Shown here in pieces: positions 39,038 through 50,403 of a stretch of DNA of 64,000 nucleotides. Both the position numbers and the translations under genes were made by a program. How positions within the stretch are numbered: the first letter of the stretch is position 1; each line of letters opens with the position of its first letter. Below the pieces are notes generated by a model. It was not told the origin of the DNA. It worked only from the letters and a program-made list of their open reading frames with translations, and searched no databases. This DNA is from Girardinichthys multiradiatus. Lineage: Eukaryota; Chordata; Actinopteri; Cyprinodontiformes; Goodeidae. The stretch covers positions 1,736,001 to 1,800,000 of the forward strand of contig NC_061806.1 in the NCBI RefSeq assembly GCF_021462225.1, read 5' to 3'.

Positions 39038-40527
39038 TACATACAAACATACATCAACCTGCATACAGCTCTGTAGATATGACATGCGGTGCTTTAGTGA
39101 ATCAACCAGTGAGGGGCTAAAAAAATTTTAACAAACTTTAAAACCCTTTTTTTGCATTTTTGCATTTAAGATAACTTGCTATTTACTTCAATCTTGTAGA
39201 GTTTCAGCTTAAGCATAGACCAACAAAAGAAACAGTCATTTGTGTTTGCTTTGTGGAGGAAGTCTGGTATTAATTATACATCTCGCTTTAGCCACCACAA
39301 GAAGAAAAGTCTAATTGACAATTTCACACTAACTCCTTTCCTCTCATTAATTAACTTAGTTTCCTGTCATTAATCCATGACGTATTTTAACAGTATTTCA
39401 TATTTTTACGAGAGTCATTCATGCCTTTTTTCCATTACTCATCAGCAACATTCTGCTGACTGCGAGTGTCCATGCAAGACTGCACTTTGAGGAGCCCTGA
39501 ACTGGTTGTGTAATTGTCTGTTATACAACTAAGTGAATAAGGTGGAGCAATGTTTAAAATGAGGGCATGGATTGATGACAATGATGAATACTGTGTTTTT
39601 GAGTTTTTGGTTCACTGAACAGAGGGAGAGGAAGAGGAAGGTTATGTTTGGGTTTGTATTTTATTGTGTGAGGGATGGAGAAACAATTACAGTAAATGAT
39701 GTGAAATGGTGGTGCACTGCAGAGGAATACAATTTGGAGGTGTGGTGTAACAGCATGAGTCATCACAGCTGATGGACTTTTGGCCTGAATCTGCAGAGAC
39801 CTCCCTCCTGAAAACCAGTTTATGAAATATTTAGCAGTAATATATTATCCCAACGAAGGAGGGTCTGAGGTTTGACCCACAGACTCCACTCCCTACTTCC
39901 ATTATGACCAACCAGTCTCACCCACGATGTCAACCTCCCCTTTCTACAACCAATTAATTGTAATTTTGTCACAAGTTATCTATTGTCTGACATATGTAAG
40001 CACTTTTGGTAAATAGGACCATTGAATTCTCTTCCTAATGTTGTGTATGTTTTAGCATCCTCTACACAGAGAAATAGTTTGTGTTCTGTATCAAATCAAT
40101 GAATGCACAGAGTTTTTCAAACTCAACAAATGGTGACCCTGACGTAGTTTGCCTGTTACTTGTTAACCCCTAAACCCATCTGAGCTTCATCTAAGTGTCT
40201 GATCTTTTTGTTTATTGTAACTGTAAAAGGAACAGGAAAAACTCCATAGAACAGCACACTGATGAACAAAACGATTCATTAGAGTACACAGTGCACATTT
40301 ATATTAGATTAAACATAAACTCTATGGAGAACTAGGAGAGTCACTGAAAAAGAAATACAACTTCAAATTGAACATTTAAATGATACAATTAGAAATCCAA
40401 TTTGAAAAGTGTTTTGTAATTGCTCATTTTAAATTGACTAAAGATTACTAAAGATTACTAAATTACTAAAGAGGAATTGTAAATTGTATTTATTAATCCA
40501 TTATTAAAAACTGCAATTTGCTTTTTT
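39038..40527. other. unassigned intergenic sequence
   Basis: No ORF, repeat boundary or RNA gene could be supported. AT content is high in the last 150 bases. Confidence 0.4.
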
Positions 40528-40586
40528 AAATCTCCATTTAGAAATACCATTTAAAAATTTCAAATCCTATTTCTAAATGGAGATTT
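40528..40586. repeat. perfect 19-bp hairpin
   Basis: The arms AAATCTCCATTTAGAAATA (40528-40546) and its exact reverse complement (40568-40586) flank a 21-base loop. Part of the arm, 'atctccattta', recurs at 40916-40926, so this may belong to a palindromic MITE. Confidence 0.8.
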
Positions 40587-40689
40587 GAAAAACAGTTAAA
40601 AAATCTGATTATAAATTCCTTTTCTTTTCAAAGATAAGAAAAGGAATTACCTTTTTATGCCTTCTTTGTAGGGATAAAAAGATCATTCA

Positions 40690-40855
40690 CTCACTTAAAA
40701 CTGTGCACTTATATTTATATTATATTGTAGATATGTTTGTACTGTTTAATTTGTATTATATTGCACCGACTACGCCAAAACAAATTCCTTGTATGTCCAA
40801 AAACGTACTTGGCAATAAAGCTTTTCTGATTCTGATTCTGATTCTGATTCCTTTT
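40690..40855 (+). repeat. LINE 3' tail with hexamer microsatellite
   Basis: The sequence 'aattccttgtatgtccaaaaac' and 'acttggcaataaagc' is followed by (TTCTGA)n. This is a common 3' end of teleost non-LTR retrotransposons. No coding part is attached. Confidence 0.6.
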
Positions 40856-41049
40856 TCTTTTTCACCTTACAGTTTCAAATCCTTTTTGCAATGGCATTTT
40901 CTTTTTACTTTAGCATCTCCATTTAGCATTTCTGTGACCCTTCTGGTTCCTTAGCACACTGAAAACCAAATTAAACCAATCACAGTTGCTCCTCGGATGT
41001 AACCAGCTCTCTAATTGGTTAGATAGCCTACAGTGTTGCGATCCAAGTG

Positions 41050-41255
41050 TGCTTTTTTTAAAGTTATTTTTTGCCTCTAGTGGCCTTTATTATTTTTTCA
41101 AAGTATTTTTTGACAGTAACCAGACAAGAAATGGTGTGGAAAGCATGACGTAAGGGAGTGCAGAAAGCATCAACCCGTGACAGCCTGCGTCGAGGACTGA
41201 GGGCTCCATACATTGGTGGCGCGCATAACCCCCTACGCCACCAGCGCTGCGCCCA
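41050..41255 (-). repeat. diverged tRNA-derived SINE
   Basis: This is a relative of the 6203-6404 SINE. On the minus strand it has a degenerate A box (TGGTGGCGTAGGGGGTTATG), a decayed B box (ACGGGTTGATGC) and the AATAAAGGCCACTAG tail. It is more divergent and so probably older. Confidence 0.6.
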
Positions 41256-42080
41256 AACAGTATGTCTTAACTTTGATAAAAGAAAAGACCAGACAGCTCA
41301 GTACTATACTTGCAATACGATTATATAATACATAGGAGGGTGCATGACCAACACGATCAAACACCTCCGGATTCATGGTGTAGAAATAACAGAGTGCCCC
41401 GTCCTCGAGGTGCTTTGAGTTGTTACACCGGCCTTCCTCCAACTCTGACATTCAGCCTAGCACCACACTGCAGTCAGAATCAGGAAAGTAAAACAATAAA
41501 ATGCCTCTTATGCCAACACTGAGGCAGCTAACAAACTATACTCTTAAATGCAAATACACAGCTAATGTTAGCCCATGTATTCATTCATACACAAACGACC
41601 TGAAATTGCTAAAGTTAGCCAGGCAGTTGACCAGGCTCCGTGATGTGCGGCTCAATTATGTCTGAGGACCCTGCTACATGGTGGTGGAACCAACACAAGA
41701 CTTATCCTTTGCTGTCAAATCTTGCTTTGAAATATTTATGTGTTTAGGCCTTACAATATCTACTGACATGACCAATGAAGAGGTTTAATATAATTTAAAA
41801 AAAGAAGTCTTCAGTTTCAAATTGTTTGAAATCTTATATCCATCACAAATGTTTAACGTAAGTGCAGTTCTCTGAACTTCTTCAAAATGAATTCCCCAAA
41901 ATGAAAGGTCTTACAAGAGGATGGCTCCTGTGCAAGGCTAGAGGTACAGAAAACACATTCACCTAATTTATTGTTATTGTAATATCAAGCATTGACAGCT
42001 TAATGACTAACTGATTGAAATCACATTTGTGATTTTACAGATGGTCAGGGTGGAAAGAAATTACCGGTGGTTCATCTTGA
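41256..42080. other. unassigned
   Basis: I see no gene or repeat with clear ends. Small ORFs on either strand look like chance. Confidence 0.35.
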
Positions 42081-42083
42081 CTT

Positions 42084-42370
42084 AAAGGGGACATATCATG
42101 CAAAATCCACTTTTTTTTTAGCTTTTAAATACATTTTGTTTTGTACTTGCACTCTGTAGGAGTGCAGAAAAGTTGAATTTAGTTATCGAGGTGTTGCGGA
42201 GATATCTTTATATTATGTTTGGGTCATATTTGTGGTCTGTTGAGTTTTCTCTATCCTCATTAAATTTTTTGAACTGTTACATCACAGTATTTGCTGTGGA
42301 ACAGCTAAATAAGGTCACGCGTAATTTCGCGTATCCACCATATTTATTTCTCACTGCGATTTTGTAGTCC
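42084..42370 (+). repeat. possible piggyBac-like MITE
   Basis: A TTAA at 42083-42086 is followed by 'aggggacatatcatgcaaaatcc', a sequence I associate with abundant fish MITEs that insert at TTAA. No matching right end was identified, so limits are approximate. Confidence 0.35.
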
Positions 42371-42483
42371 AAGTTCAGGTATGCCTACGCTGCAAAATGA
42401 TAAATTTGTTTAGGGTGTTTAGTGCATTAAGACTTCATCTGATTAAGGGGTCAGTTCCTTCTGTCTATGGAAACAATGGACTG

Positions 42484-42985
42484 TTAAGGCTTGCGAGATA
42501 TAGGACCCCAGAATGCAGATGAACAAGCAGTGTGATGGTAAGTGCAAAGGTTTAATAACAAAAATTCACACTCAGCAGGAGGCAGGAACAAAACAACAAA
42601 CGGACAGGCGAGACAGGCATGGCATGAGCAAAAAACAAGACATGATCTTAGAAAAATGTTTCCGCGATGACTAACTGAACAGGTGTGAATATATGGAGTG
42701 AAAACCAGGTGGAGCAAGGAGATAGATTAACTTGGAGCAGGTGAACCGAATAAACTTAATTAACAGAACAAAACGTGGATGGAGCAAAACACTCTTGAAC
42801 ACAAACTAGAAAAACATGAAGCAAAAGCATAACCAGATCCGAAAACCAAACTAGACAAAACATGAACAAGACGACAAAACAAAAGCATGACCAGGAAAAT
42901 AAATAGAAACATGATTCAAAACTTGAACTGTGAATAAGACCAACAAAAACCAAACAACCCCAAATCATAACATGGACACAGCAAA
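42484..42985. repeat. probable dispersed repeat, unassigned class
   Basis: The stretch is rich in 'aaaacaaaac' and 'acatgaac' words with a 'ttatgatttgg' end on the minus strand, a composition common in fish LTRs and DNA transposons. No ends or coding region are visible. Confidence 0.3.
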
Positions 42986-43278
42986 GCGGTAAGCTGCCAA
43001 TGACGCTAAAATGACAACAAGCTTTATTTTAGACATAATTTAATATTTATGTTGATATGACGCTCTGGCCATTGATTTGATGGCAGTACCATTGTGCCTT
43101 CTGTTTATGTTTGCGCTGTGTGCTAAACAAAAGAGGAGCCTGTGGAGCTCCAATAACAAGGATTTCAGACCAAAACATTGCAATTCCACTTTATATAGAC
43201 CACAACAGAATGATTTAAGTGTGAAAAGGAAGGATTTAAAAGCATGATAATGGGTACACAGAGACCCTGGTACAGACC

Positions 43279-43575
43279 ATGATGGGTGCTGGGAAACACA
43301 TCTTGTTTGTAGGTCCCCTGCAACAAGAACTGGACATGACTCCATATCCCACAGAGGCAGAGGAGTTCAGAAATACACCAAAAGCAGAATGCAACATCTG
43401 CAAAGCGATGCTTTCTTTGCAGAATTTAGCTCTCTATGTGAAGGAGAGTGTGGAGTTGCTTTCCTCATCTGACGATAATGAGGTAGATGTACCTTACCCC
43501 CAGATTCCACATCCTCCATGCTTGCTCCGTTCCACTCAAGGCTGCGCAGGGGAGCCAGATTCAGAAAAACAATAA
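43279..43575 (+). CDS. anonymous ORF with a single C-x2-C
   Basis: The 98-residue frame has a KAECNICKAMLSLQNLALYV segment, resembling the start of small zinc fingers that end in His and Cys, but the expected later ligands are replaced. A serine/acidic stretch (LLSSSDDNEVD) follows. I do not recognise it with confidence. It may be an exon fragment. Confidence 0.25.
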   Translation: MMGAGKHILFVGPLQQELDMTPYPTEAEEFRNTPKAECNICKAMLSLQNLALYVKESVELLSSSDDNEVDVPYPQIPHPPCLLRSTQGCAGEPDSEKQ

Positions 43576-43706
43576 TTATTTGGGTTAGGCTGACTCTTAA
43601 TTTTCCGTCAGCCTTGAGAGTCTCGCTGGTTCTTCTCAAAGGCAAATCCAAACAGCCAAATTCCTGGTCTTTCTGCCAGATCAGAGCGAACAACTTTCTC
43701 CAAGAT

Positions 43707-44138
43707 TTATCCCATTTCACCCCTGAGTCCAGGAACCGCAACCTGCCTGCGATCCTGTATAAGGATCACATCCAGTCTGCGATTCAGCTCACGTAACATC
43801 TCAGTCTGAGTGTTGATCACTCTGAAGATCCCATCACACATGCCAGGCAGCCTTACAATGGCCAGAACAGCTGCTGACATTCTCCGAATTTCTCGATATG
43901 CCAGGTAACCGCTGACTCCAAAAAGCAGAAATCCTGATATCAAACATCCAATTATATACACATCTTCCACATCCTCGACTGACATTATCGACAGACACAC
44001 AATCCTCCACTTCTGCCTGGAGACAATCGTGTATCCGGAGAAAAATGTCCCGTCCGGGCAAGTGGGCTCTCCCGACCCCTGTCTTCTCGTCGAGAAAATT
44101 TGATCAATTGCATTGAGAGACCAGCTGACCAAATCCAT
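43707..44138 (-). CDS. anonymous ORF with one transmembrane segment
   Basis: This 143-residue frame starts MDLVSWSLNAIDQ. Residues 59-81 (VEDVYIIGCLISGFLLFGVSGYL) look like a membrane-spanning helix. The region after it, with REIRRMSAAVLAIVRLP and TEMLRELNRRLDVIL, is amphipathic and could be a coiled coil. The upstream 150 bases on the minus strand are pyrimidine-rich with a plausible leader. It lies head-to-head with the DIRS-like relic. I do not know the family. Its length and hydropathy make it a better candidate than most small frames here, but it could be transposon-borne. Confidence 0.4.
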   Translation of the reverse strand: MDLVSWSLNAIDQIFSTRRQGSGEPTCPDGTFFSGYTIVSRQKWRIVCLSIMSVEDVEDVYIIGCLISGFLLFGVSGYLAYREIRRMSAAVLAIVRLPGMCDGIFRVINTQTEMLRELNRRLDVILIQDRRQVAVPGLRGEMG

Positions 44139-44317
44139 ATTTTGGAAGAATTTGGAAGATGTGCAAAAAGAGGCTCCAAAAAAAAAGACAAGACACAGAG
44201 CTGAAGCAGGGCAGATATGGGAGGGGTGCGGGAGACAGAGAAAAAGCGTCCACCTCCACCGAGAGCAGGAAAAAGAAAGTTTAAGCCTTAAATAAAGGCC
44301 GCTCTTCTTCGAAATCC

Positions 44318-45602
44318 ATAATGCCCTTCCTTCGCTGTATTACATGGTAATCTGTCTTAAATAATTTCATCATCTCCGCTCGCCATGTTCCAGGTCATTT
44401 TAATGCAGCTGCTGACGCTTTATCCCACTCCAAATTGCAGGTTTTCCACAGGCTCCGTCCATCAGCCAACCTGCATCCCATCTCCATTCCTTCCCTTCAA
44501 GACCTGAAGCTGGATTAAACCCATCTTTTCATTCACTCCTCCAATCCGCACAGTTTCATTGCATGTCCGGTCTAGCCCCTTCCACTCTCAAATCATATTC
44601 ATTCTCTTGGCGAACATTCGCTAAATTCTGTTTAGCATATAACATGCCCATTTTCCTGGTCCGCATTCCCACTGTTTTAGCCTTCCTAACCTACTGTTTT
44701 AAATACCGCCGCTTTAAGCTGGTATTCATTTCTTTTCCAAACAGCTCCTCCCCGAACCAGCTCCCAGTCTTTTTTCAAATCATTCTATTAAACTCTTTCT
44801 TAAAGCCATTAGCAAACACCGCCCTCTTCAGTCTGATATGCGTAAACCAGTCACTCTTCCAATCCTAAAAGTGCTAAATTTCATCTCTCCATTCAGGCCC
44901 CCTCTCTGAGTATCTTAAATTGCTTCTTTCTAGTACTTTTCTTTTTGCATTCTATGGTCTCCTCGGGGTAGGTGAATTCACCTCCTCTTCTAACCTTTTT
45001 CAACCTTCTAGGGATTTATCCCTTTCTGATCTGAAATTCTACCCAGATCATTACAAACTTTTTCTCAAACATACCAAAGGAAAAGGTCCCTACTTCATTT
45101 CCATCACCTGTCTCAATGGTCCTTTTTGTCCATTCCTGGCAATGTTTAAGTTCGCTCTCAAGAGACAGAAACTAGGCCCTTCTAACATGCCCCTTTTTCT
45201 CACTCCAGAGAAAAACCCCATGACCTCATCTTGGTTCCTCAAACAATTCAAGCAGGTCCTAATTCAATGCGACATGCCCCATGATCAATTTTCAGGCCAT
45301 TCCTTCAGAATAGGAGCAGCCACTACTGAAGCAAACAAAGGCCTCTCTTCAGCCAATCTACAGCAATTGGGTCGCTGGTCCTCCTCATCCTTCGCTTCTC
45401 ACGTTCGCCCGGACCACCACACTGTTCTATTTGCGCAACGTTTTCTCAGTTCTCAGGTAAAGCTCCCTTCGATTCCTGGTGGTGATTGGCGGTATTCATT
45501 ATTTATTTGCTCAAATTTACATTTTATTTTCAGAATTCCTCAGCACCTGCCAGTCGATTCTAATTTTCTCCCTCGCTCTAGATCTTCTATGATCTTTCTC
45601 AG
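44318..45602 (+). pseudogene. DIRS/Ngaro-like RNase H end and tyrosine recombinase (copy in first contig)
   Basis: From 44318 the plus strand gives SIMPFLRCITW, then a stop, then NNFIISARHVPGHFNAAADALS, the end of a DIRS/Ngaro-type RNase H. After a short gap comes the recombinase (44563-44868 and 44920-45657 frames). It has MSGLAPSTLKSYSFSWRTFAKFC, LFAFYGLLGVGEFTSSS, FSGHSFRIGAATTEANKGL and LQQLGRWSSSSF. The HxxR and RW motifs are kept. The first catalytic Arg, which belongs in the 'GLLGVGE' position, is Gly, and the Tyr expected in the final box is replaced (ASHVRP). It is a dead fragment. The RT half is missing and the 3' side is cut at 45602. Confidence 0.75.
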
Positions 45603-46644
45603 GCCAAGTCTGTCTGGCTTTCTCCTCCTCCAGCAGATCCAACTCACCACCAGGTGATGATCAGTGGACAGCTCAGCCCCTCTCTTCACCCGAGTGTCCA
45701 AAACATGCGGCCGAAGGTCTGATGATACGACAACAAAGTCGATCATCGACCTCCTGCCTAGGGTGTCCTGGTGCCAAGTGCACTGATGGACACCCTTATG
45801 TTTGAACATGGTGTTCGTTATGGACAATCCGTGACTAGCACAGAAGTCCAATAACAAAACACCACTCGGATTCAGATCGGGTAGGCCATTCCTCCCGATC
45901 ACGCCTCTCCAGGTGTCACTGTCGTTCCCCACGTGGGCGTTGAAATCCCCCAGCAGAATAATGGAGTCCCCGGGAGGGGCACTATCCAGTCCCCCCAACA
46001 GGGACGCCAAGAAGGCCGGGTACTCTGCACTACCACTCGGCCCGTAGGCTGAAATGATAGTCAGAGACCTCTCCCCAACCCGAAGGCGCAGGGATACGAC
46101 CCTCTCATCCACTGGGGTAAACCCCAACACGAGACGGCTGAGCTGGGGGGCAACAAGCAAACCCACACCAGCCCGCCGCCTCTCCCCGTGGGCCACTCCA
46201 GAGTAGAAGAGAGTCCAACCCCTCTCAAGGAGATGGGTTCCAGAGCCCACGCTGTGCGACTATTTCTAGTCGATATCTCTCGACCTCCCGCACAAGCTCA
46301 GGCTCCTTCCCCCCCAGCGAGGTGACATTCCACGTCCCTAGAGCCAGCCTAAGCATGAGGTCTCCACCTTCGTCCGCCACCCAATCCTCTTTGCACCGGT
46401 CCCTCACGGTTCCCCCTGCAGGTGGTGGGCCCACTGGGGGATGGCCTCGCGTCTCTCGTTCGGGCTTGGCCCCGCCGGGTCCCGCGAGGAGCCACCCGGC
46501 CACCAGGCGCTCTCCGACGAGTCCCGACCCCAGGCCTGGCTCCAGGGTGGGACCCCGGCTCCGCCGTACCGGGCGACGTCACGTGCCTCGATATTTTGTT
46601 CTTCATTGGGGATTCTTGAACCACTCTTTGTCTGACCCGTCACC
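45603..46644 (-). pseudogene. Rex3 endonuclease region, copy B, fused to the DIRS-like relic
   Basis: This copy corresponds to 20097-21138 (offset 25,506) and shows the same frames (46225-46503 and 45540-46250). The endonuclease frame runs across the junction at 45602/45603 into DIRS-like sequence, giving a chimeric 236-residue frame with a new C-terminus. The RT is absent because the copy starts inside Rex3. Confidence 0.85.
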
Positions 46645-48917
46645 TAGAGCTAGGAATTTTAAGGGAAGCACCTGATGCTACATGCAACACACCTATCTTT
46701 CCAGTGCAGAAAGCCAGCACAGGAAAGTGGAGGATGGTTCAGGATCTTAGACCAATAAATAAAATAGTGTGACATGCGATTCCAGATGTCCCGAATCCAC
46801 ATACAGTACTGCATTCATTAACTCCAGATAAAAAATATTTCTCAGTGGTAGATCTTAGCAATGCTTTCTTTACGGTACCACTGCATGAAGAGTCACAGCA
46901 TTTATTTGGCTTTAAGTTTAAAGGGAAAAAATACACTTACACCAGACTACCACAAGGCTTCAGTGAAAGTCCACATGTATATACACAAGCCTTAAGATAC
47001 TGTATGAGCACCTGTGAGGTGCCTGAACATAGTCAAGTCCTGTTGTATGTAGATGATATTCTTATAGCTTCAGACACTCAACAACACTGTGAGGAAGCTA
47101 CCATAACAGTTCTGAAACATCTCTACCAGACGGGGCACAAAGCCTCTAGGGATAAACTGCAGTTTTGCAAGGAGAAAGTGATTTATTTGGGACATATGTT
47201 ATCACAACATGGTCGTTCCCTCCTAAGTAGTAGAAAAACAGCCATACAGGAAGCCCCAAAACCACGAACTAAACAACAAATGATGTCCTTTCTGGGACTG
47301 TGTAATTTTTGCAGAGAATAGCTACCAGACTATGCAGCCATTGTACAACCCTTGCAATCTATGATCTATGGCAAAGACAGGACTTTAAAAGACAAAATCA
47401 CATGGACTAAGGAAGGAGAAGTAGCATTCACAGAGCTAAAAAATCTGCTTCAAACAACAGTCACCTTAGCTCTGCCGGATTATAGCCAGCCTTTCACACT
47501 TTGTGTAGATGCATGTAAGGGTTATATGAAAGCTGTATTAACCCAACCATTTGGCTCCAAAAACACACCTTTAGCATTTTATTCTAAAAAACTGGACTCT
47601 GTGGCATCTGGATTTCCAAATTGTCTGCAGAGCTGCATCGCAGCAGCAGAAGCTGTGAAGCAGACAGCTGAAATTGTGTTGTGCCACCTGCTCACACTGA
47701 AAGTTCCTCATTCAGTGTCACTTATATTGCAACAAACTTCACTTCCTTTCTTGACTCATGCAAGGCATATTACATTGACCTCATTGTTACTCTCACAACC
47801 AAATATAACTCTGCAAAGATGTGGTCCACTGAACCCTAGCACATTAATTCCAACAGCAGAAGATGGGAAACCACATTCTTGCAAAACAAAGGTAGATGAA
47901 GAAACAAAACCTAGGCAAGATATCTCACAGACACCTCTGGAAAACTCACAAATAATCTTTGTAGATAGATCAGCATCAAAAGATGAATATGGATAAAACA
48001 GAGTTGGTTATGCAGTAACCACTGAAACTAAAATTATAGAATCACAGGCCCTGCCCCATACATGCTCAGCACAGACTGCAGAGCTGTATGCTGTTATCAG
48101 AGCGTGTGAATTATATGAAGGAAAAATCCTAACCATTTATCCAGACAGCCAATATGTATTCGGTTCTGTTCACCATTTTGCTAAAATATGGGAAAATAGA
48201 GGGTTTAAAACATCATCTGGAACAGAATTGACACATTTTAATCTGTTAAAACGACTGCTGTTAGCTATCCAGCTACCTGCAAAGATAGCACTTTGTAAAT
48301 GTAAAGCGCATCAATCTGATGAAACCATGGAAACGAAGGGAAACACCTTTGCTGATATTTCTGCTAAAATAGCTTCGAGGCTTCCCCTCACTTTGAAAAT
48401 GTCAGATCTCCTATTTATAGATACAGATGTGCTGAAAGATTCACAACAATTAAGGAAAACAATGGAAGAAACAGGGAGGCCATGGCCTGAATGTCTATCT
48501 CTGGTTAAATTATGGATGAGAATAACTCCAAATCAAACTGGTCTCACTCCATTTGAAATAGTACATGGCAGACCTTTTCCATTGCCATCAGAAATGGATG
48601 ACATAGGAAAAGCACAGCAGGAAACATCATTAGCTGAATGGATGAATAAGATGTTACAAACAAAAGAAGTACAGTTGTCCAGTAGTCTGCCAGTAAATTC
48701 TGCTCCGATTTCACAGAACAACCTGAGGCCTGGGGACCTGGTCCTGATTAAGACACTTCACAGAAAGGACTGGAGCACCCCTTGCTGGAGAGGGCCATAC
48801 CGTGTTCTCCTGACCACACCGACAGCTCTGAAAATCGCAGAGAGACCATCCTGGATCCACAAGAGCCACTGTAAGCTAATATCACCGTTACAGGAGCCAA
48901 ACCAACCGACGGGGTAA
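46645..48917 (+). pseudogene. pol: ERV1 pol (RT, RNase H, integrase end), copy B
   Basis: The translated frames 46845-47321, 47352-47996 and 48228-48917 are identical to those at 21339-23411, with the same stops and the same missing integrase core. The upstream gag, protease and first pol part are not duplicated here. Confidence 0.88.
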
Positions 48918-48924
48918 CAGGGGA

Positions 48925-49158
48925 ATGACCGGATACAAAGGGGTAGGATCCATATGGTCCAACATCTCAAACCGGCGAAGAAAACAACTGACCTGTGCCC
49001 AATTTCGCATGGCTTTCTGTAACGTGTGGACAGGACTGATAAGCCTGAGCTTAAACCTGGTAGCAGGGCTCTTTCTCTGTTTAAGACAGGATTCACAGGA
49101 TGTAACATCACACGAGAAGAGATGGACAAGATGGACACTGGACCCAAAAAGCAGATGA
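48925..49158 (+). pseudogene. env: ERV1 env remnant, copy B
   Basis: Identical 77-residue frame to 23419-23652, at the same distance after pol. Confidence 0.45.
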
Positions 49159-49524
49159 TTATGATGACATGTTGTAAATGAATATATCTTCAATGCCTGA
49201 GTGTATTCATACTTGTACTTCATAAAATGACCTTATCGCAGAAAATCGAAAGAAGTTGCTGTTTAAGTGAAATGAGAAAAAGTGCAATGATGATATGAAC
49301 AAGGCTTGTTTTAATTCTTTTATTTTTTATTATTACATTTTGTTTCTTTGTTTTATTATAATGTTTCACTCTACCATTATTGGTGGTTGCCTAGGGGCGG
49401 AGGAACCGTGTAAGTGTTTCCCACAAAATAATCTATTTTCCGTCCTGTGGGTTTGTGCTTACACAGAGTGCTTCATTTGACATGTATTTACTCATGACTT
49501 ATTCGTGATAAAACAGGGGGGAAC

Positions 49525-49913
49525 TGTTAGGGTTTTTATGACTTTTTGCATTGTTTATCACTCATCTAAGTGCTTTTCCCTCCTTACATGTTACAGGAAG
49601 GGAGATGGTCACAAGAATGAGTTATGCTTTTATTCTTTTATTATTTTATTATTTTACTAGCAGCATCTGGGGGCTATACACCAGGTGCCCACTTCCCACT
49701 TCCTCAAGACAAATGAACCCTAACCCCCCCCCACACACACACACACACACCCTGAATGTTTGTCGAACTGTGTGTGACCAAGCATGTATAAATAAAGAGA
49801 GAGGGGTGCCAACACTTTGTAGTTTTGCACTGCAGAGTGTGACCTACCCTTGCCGCAAGTATAACTGACTGTGTCGTTTCCTCACATCTGAGTTGACTAA
49901 ATAATACCTATCA
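49525..49913 (+). repeat. ERV1 3' LTR, copy B
   Basis: Same as 24019-24407, including the TATAAATAAA box. About 300 bases later, at 50220, the sequence stops at the gap. Confidence 0.8.
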
Positions 49914-50220
49914 ATAGATGTACCTTGAGAAACTGCTGTGAGTTTCATACTTGTATGACAACTTTTGTGCTGAAAAGAGGTCTAGAAACAGGACGCGAAT
50001 TGACAGAAAAGTTTTTTCAACTCCAGCAAAATTTGCTTTGCGTTCATCGTGGGTTTCGCTTCGGTGTATTTGCCCTAATCACGGCATTTGCATCACGTGC
50101 TTTGTGTACATGTCGGGTTTTGCTTCGCTCTCGCTTTGCTCTATTCACGCTAATCACACCCTTCACGTCACGTCCTTCTTGTCGCTTCACTCCTGAACAC
50201 GCCTTAACATACGGTTAACA

Positions 50221-50233
50221 NNNNNNNNNNNNN
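50221..50233. other. assembly gap (13 N)
   Basis: Thirteen undetermined bases. The left flank ends at the equivalent of 24714. The right flank starts at the equivalent of 44146, so sequence jumps back. Confidence 0.98.
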
Positions 50234-50403
50234 AAGAATTGGAAGATGTGCAAAAAGAGGCTCCAAAAAAAAGACAAGACACAGAGCTGAAGCAGGGCAG
50301 ATATGGGAGGGGTGCGGGAGACAGAGAAAAAGCGTCCACCTCCACCGAGAGCAGGAAAAAGAAAGTTTAAGCCTTAAATAAAGGCCGCTCTTCTTCGAAA
50401 TCC

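Noticed and set aside
46322..46675. Plus-strand GC-rich ORFs opposite Rex3 endonuclease (also at 20816-21169 and 52408-52761)
   Set aside because: They are antisense shadows of the Rex3 5' region; identical in each copy and without recognisable domains.
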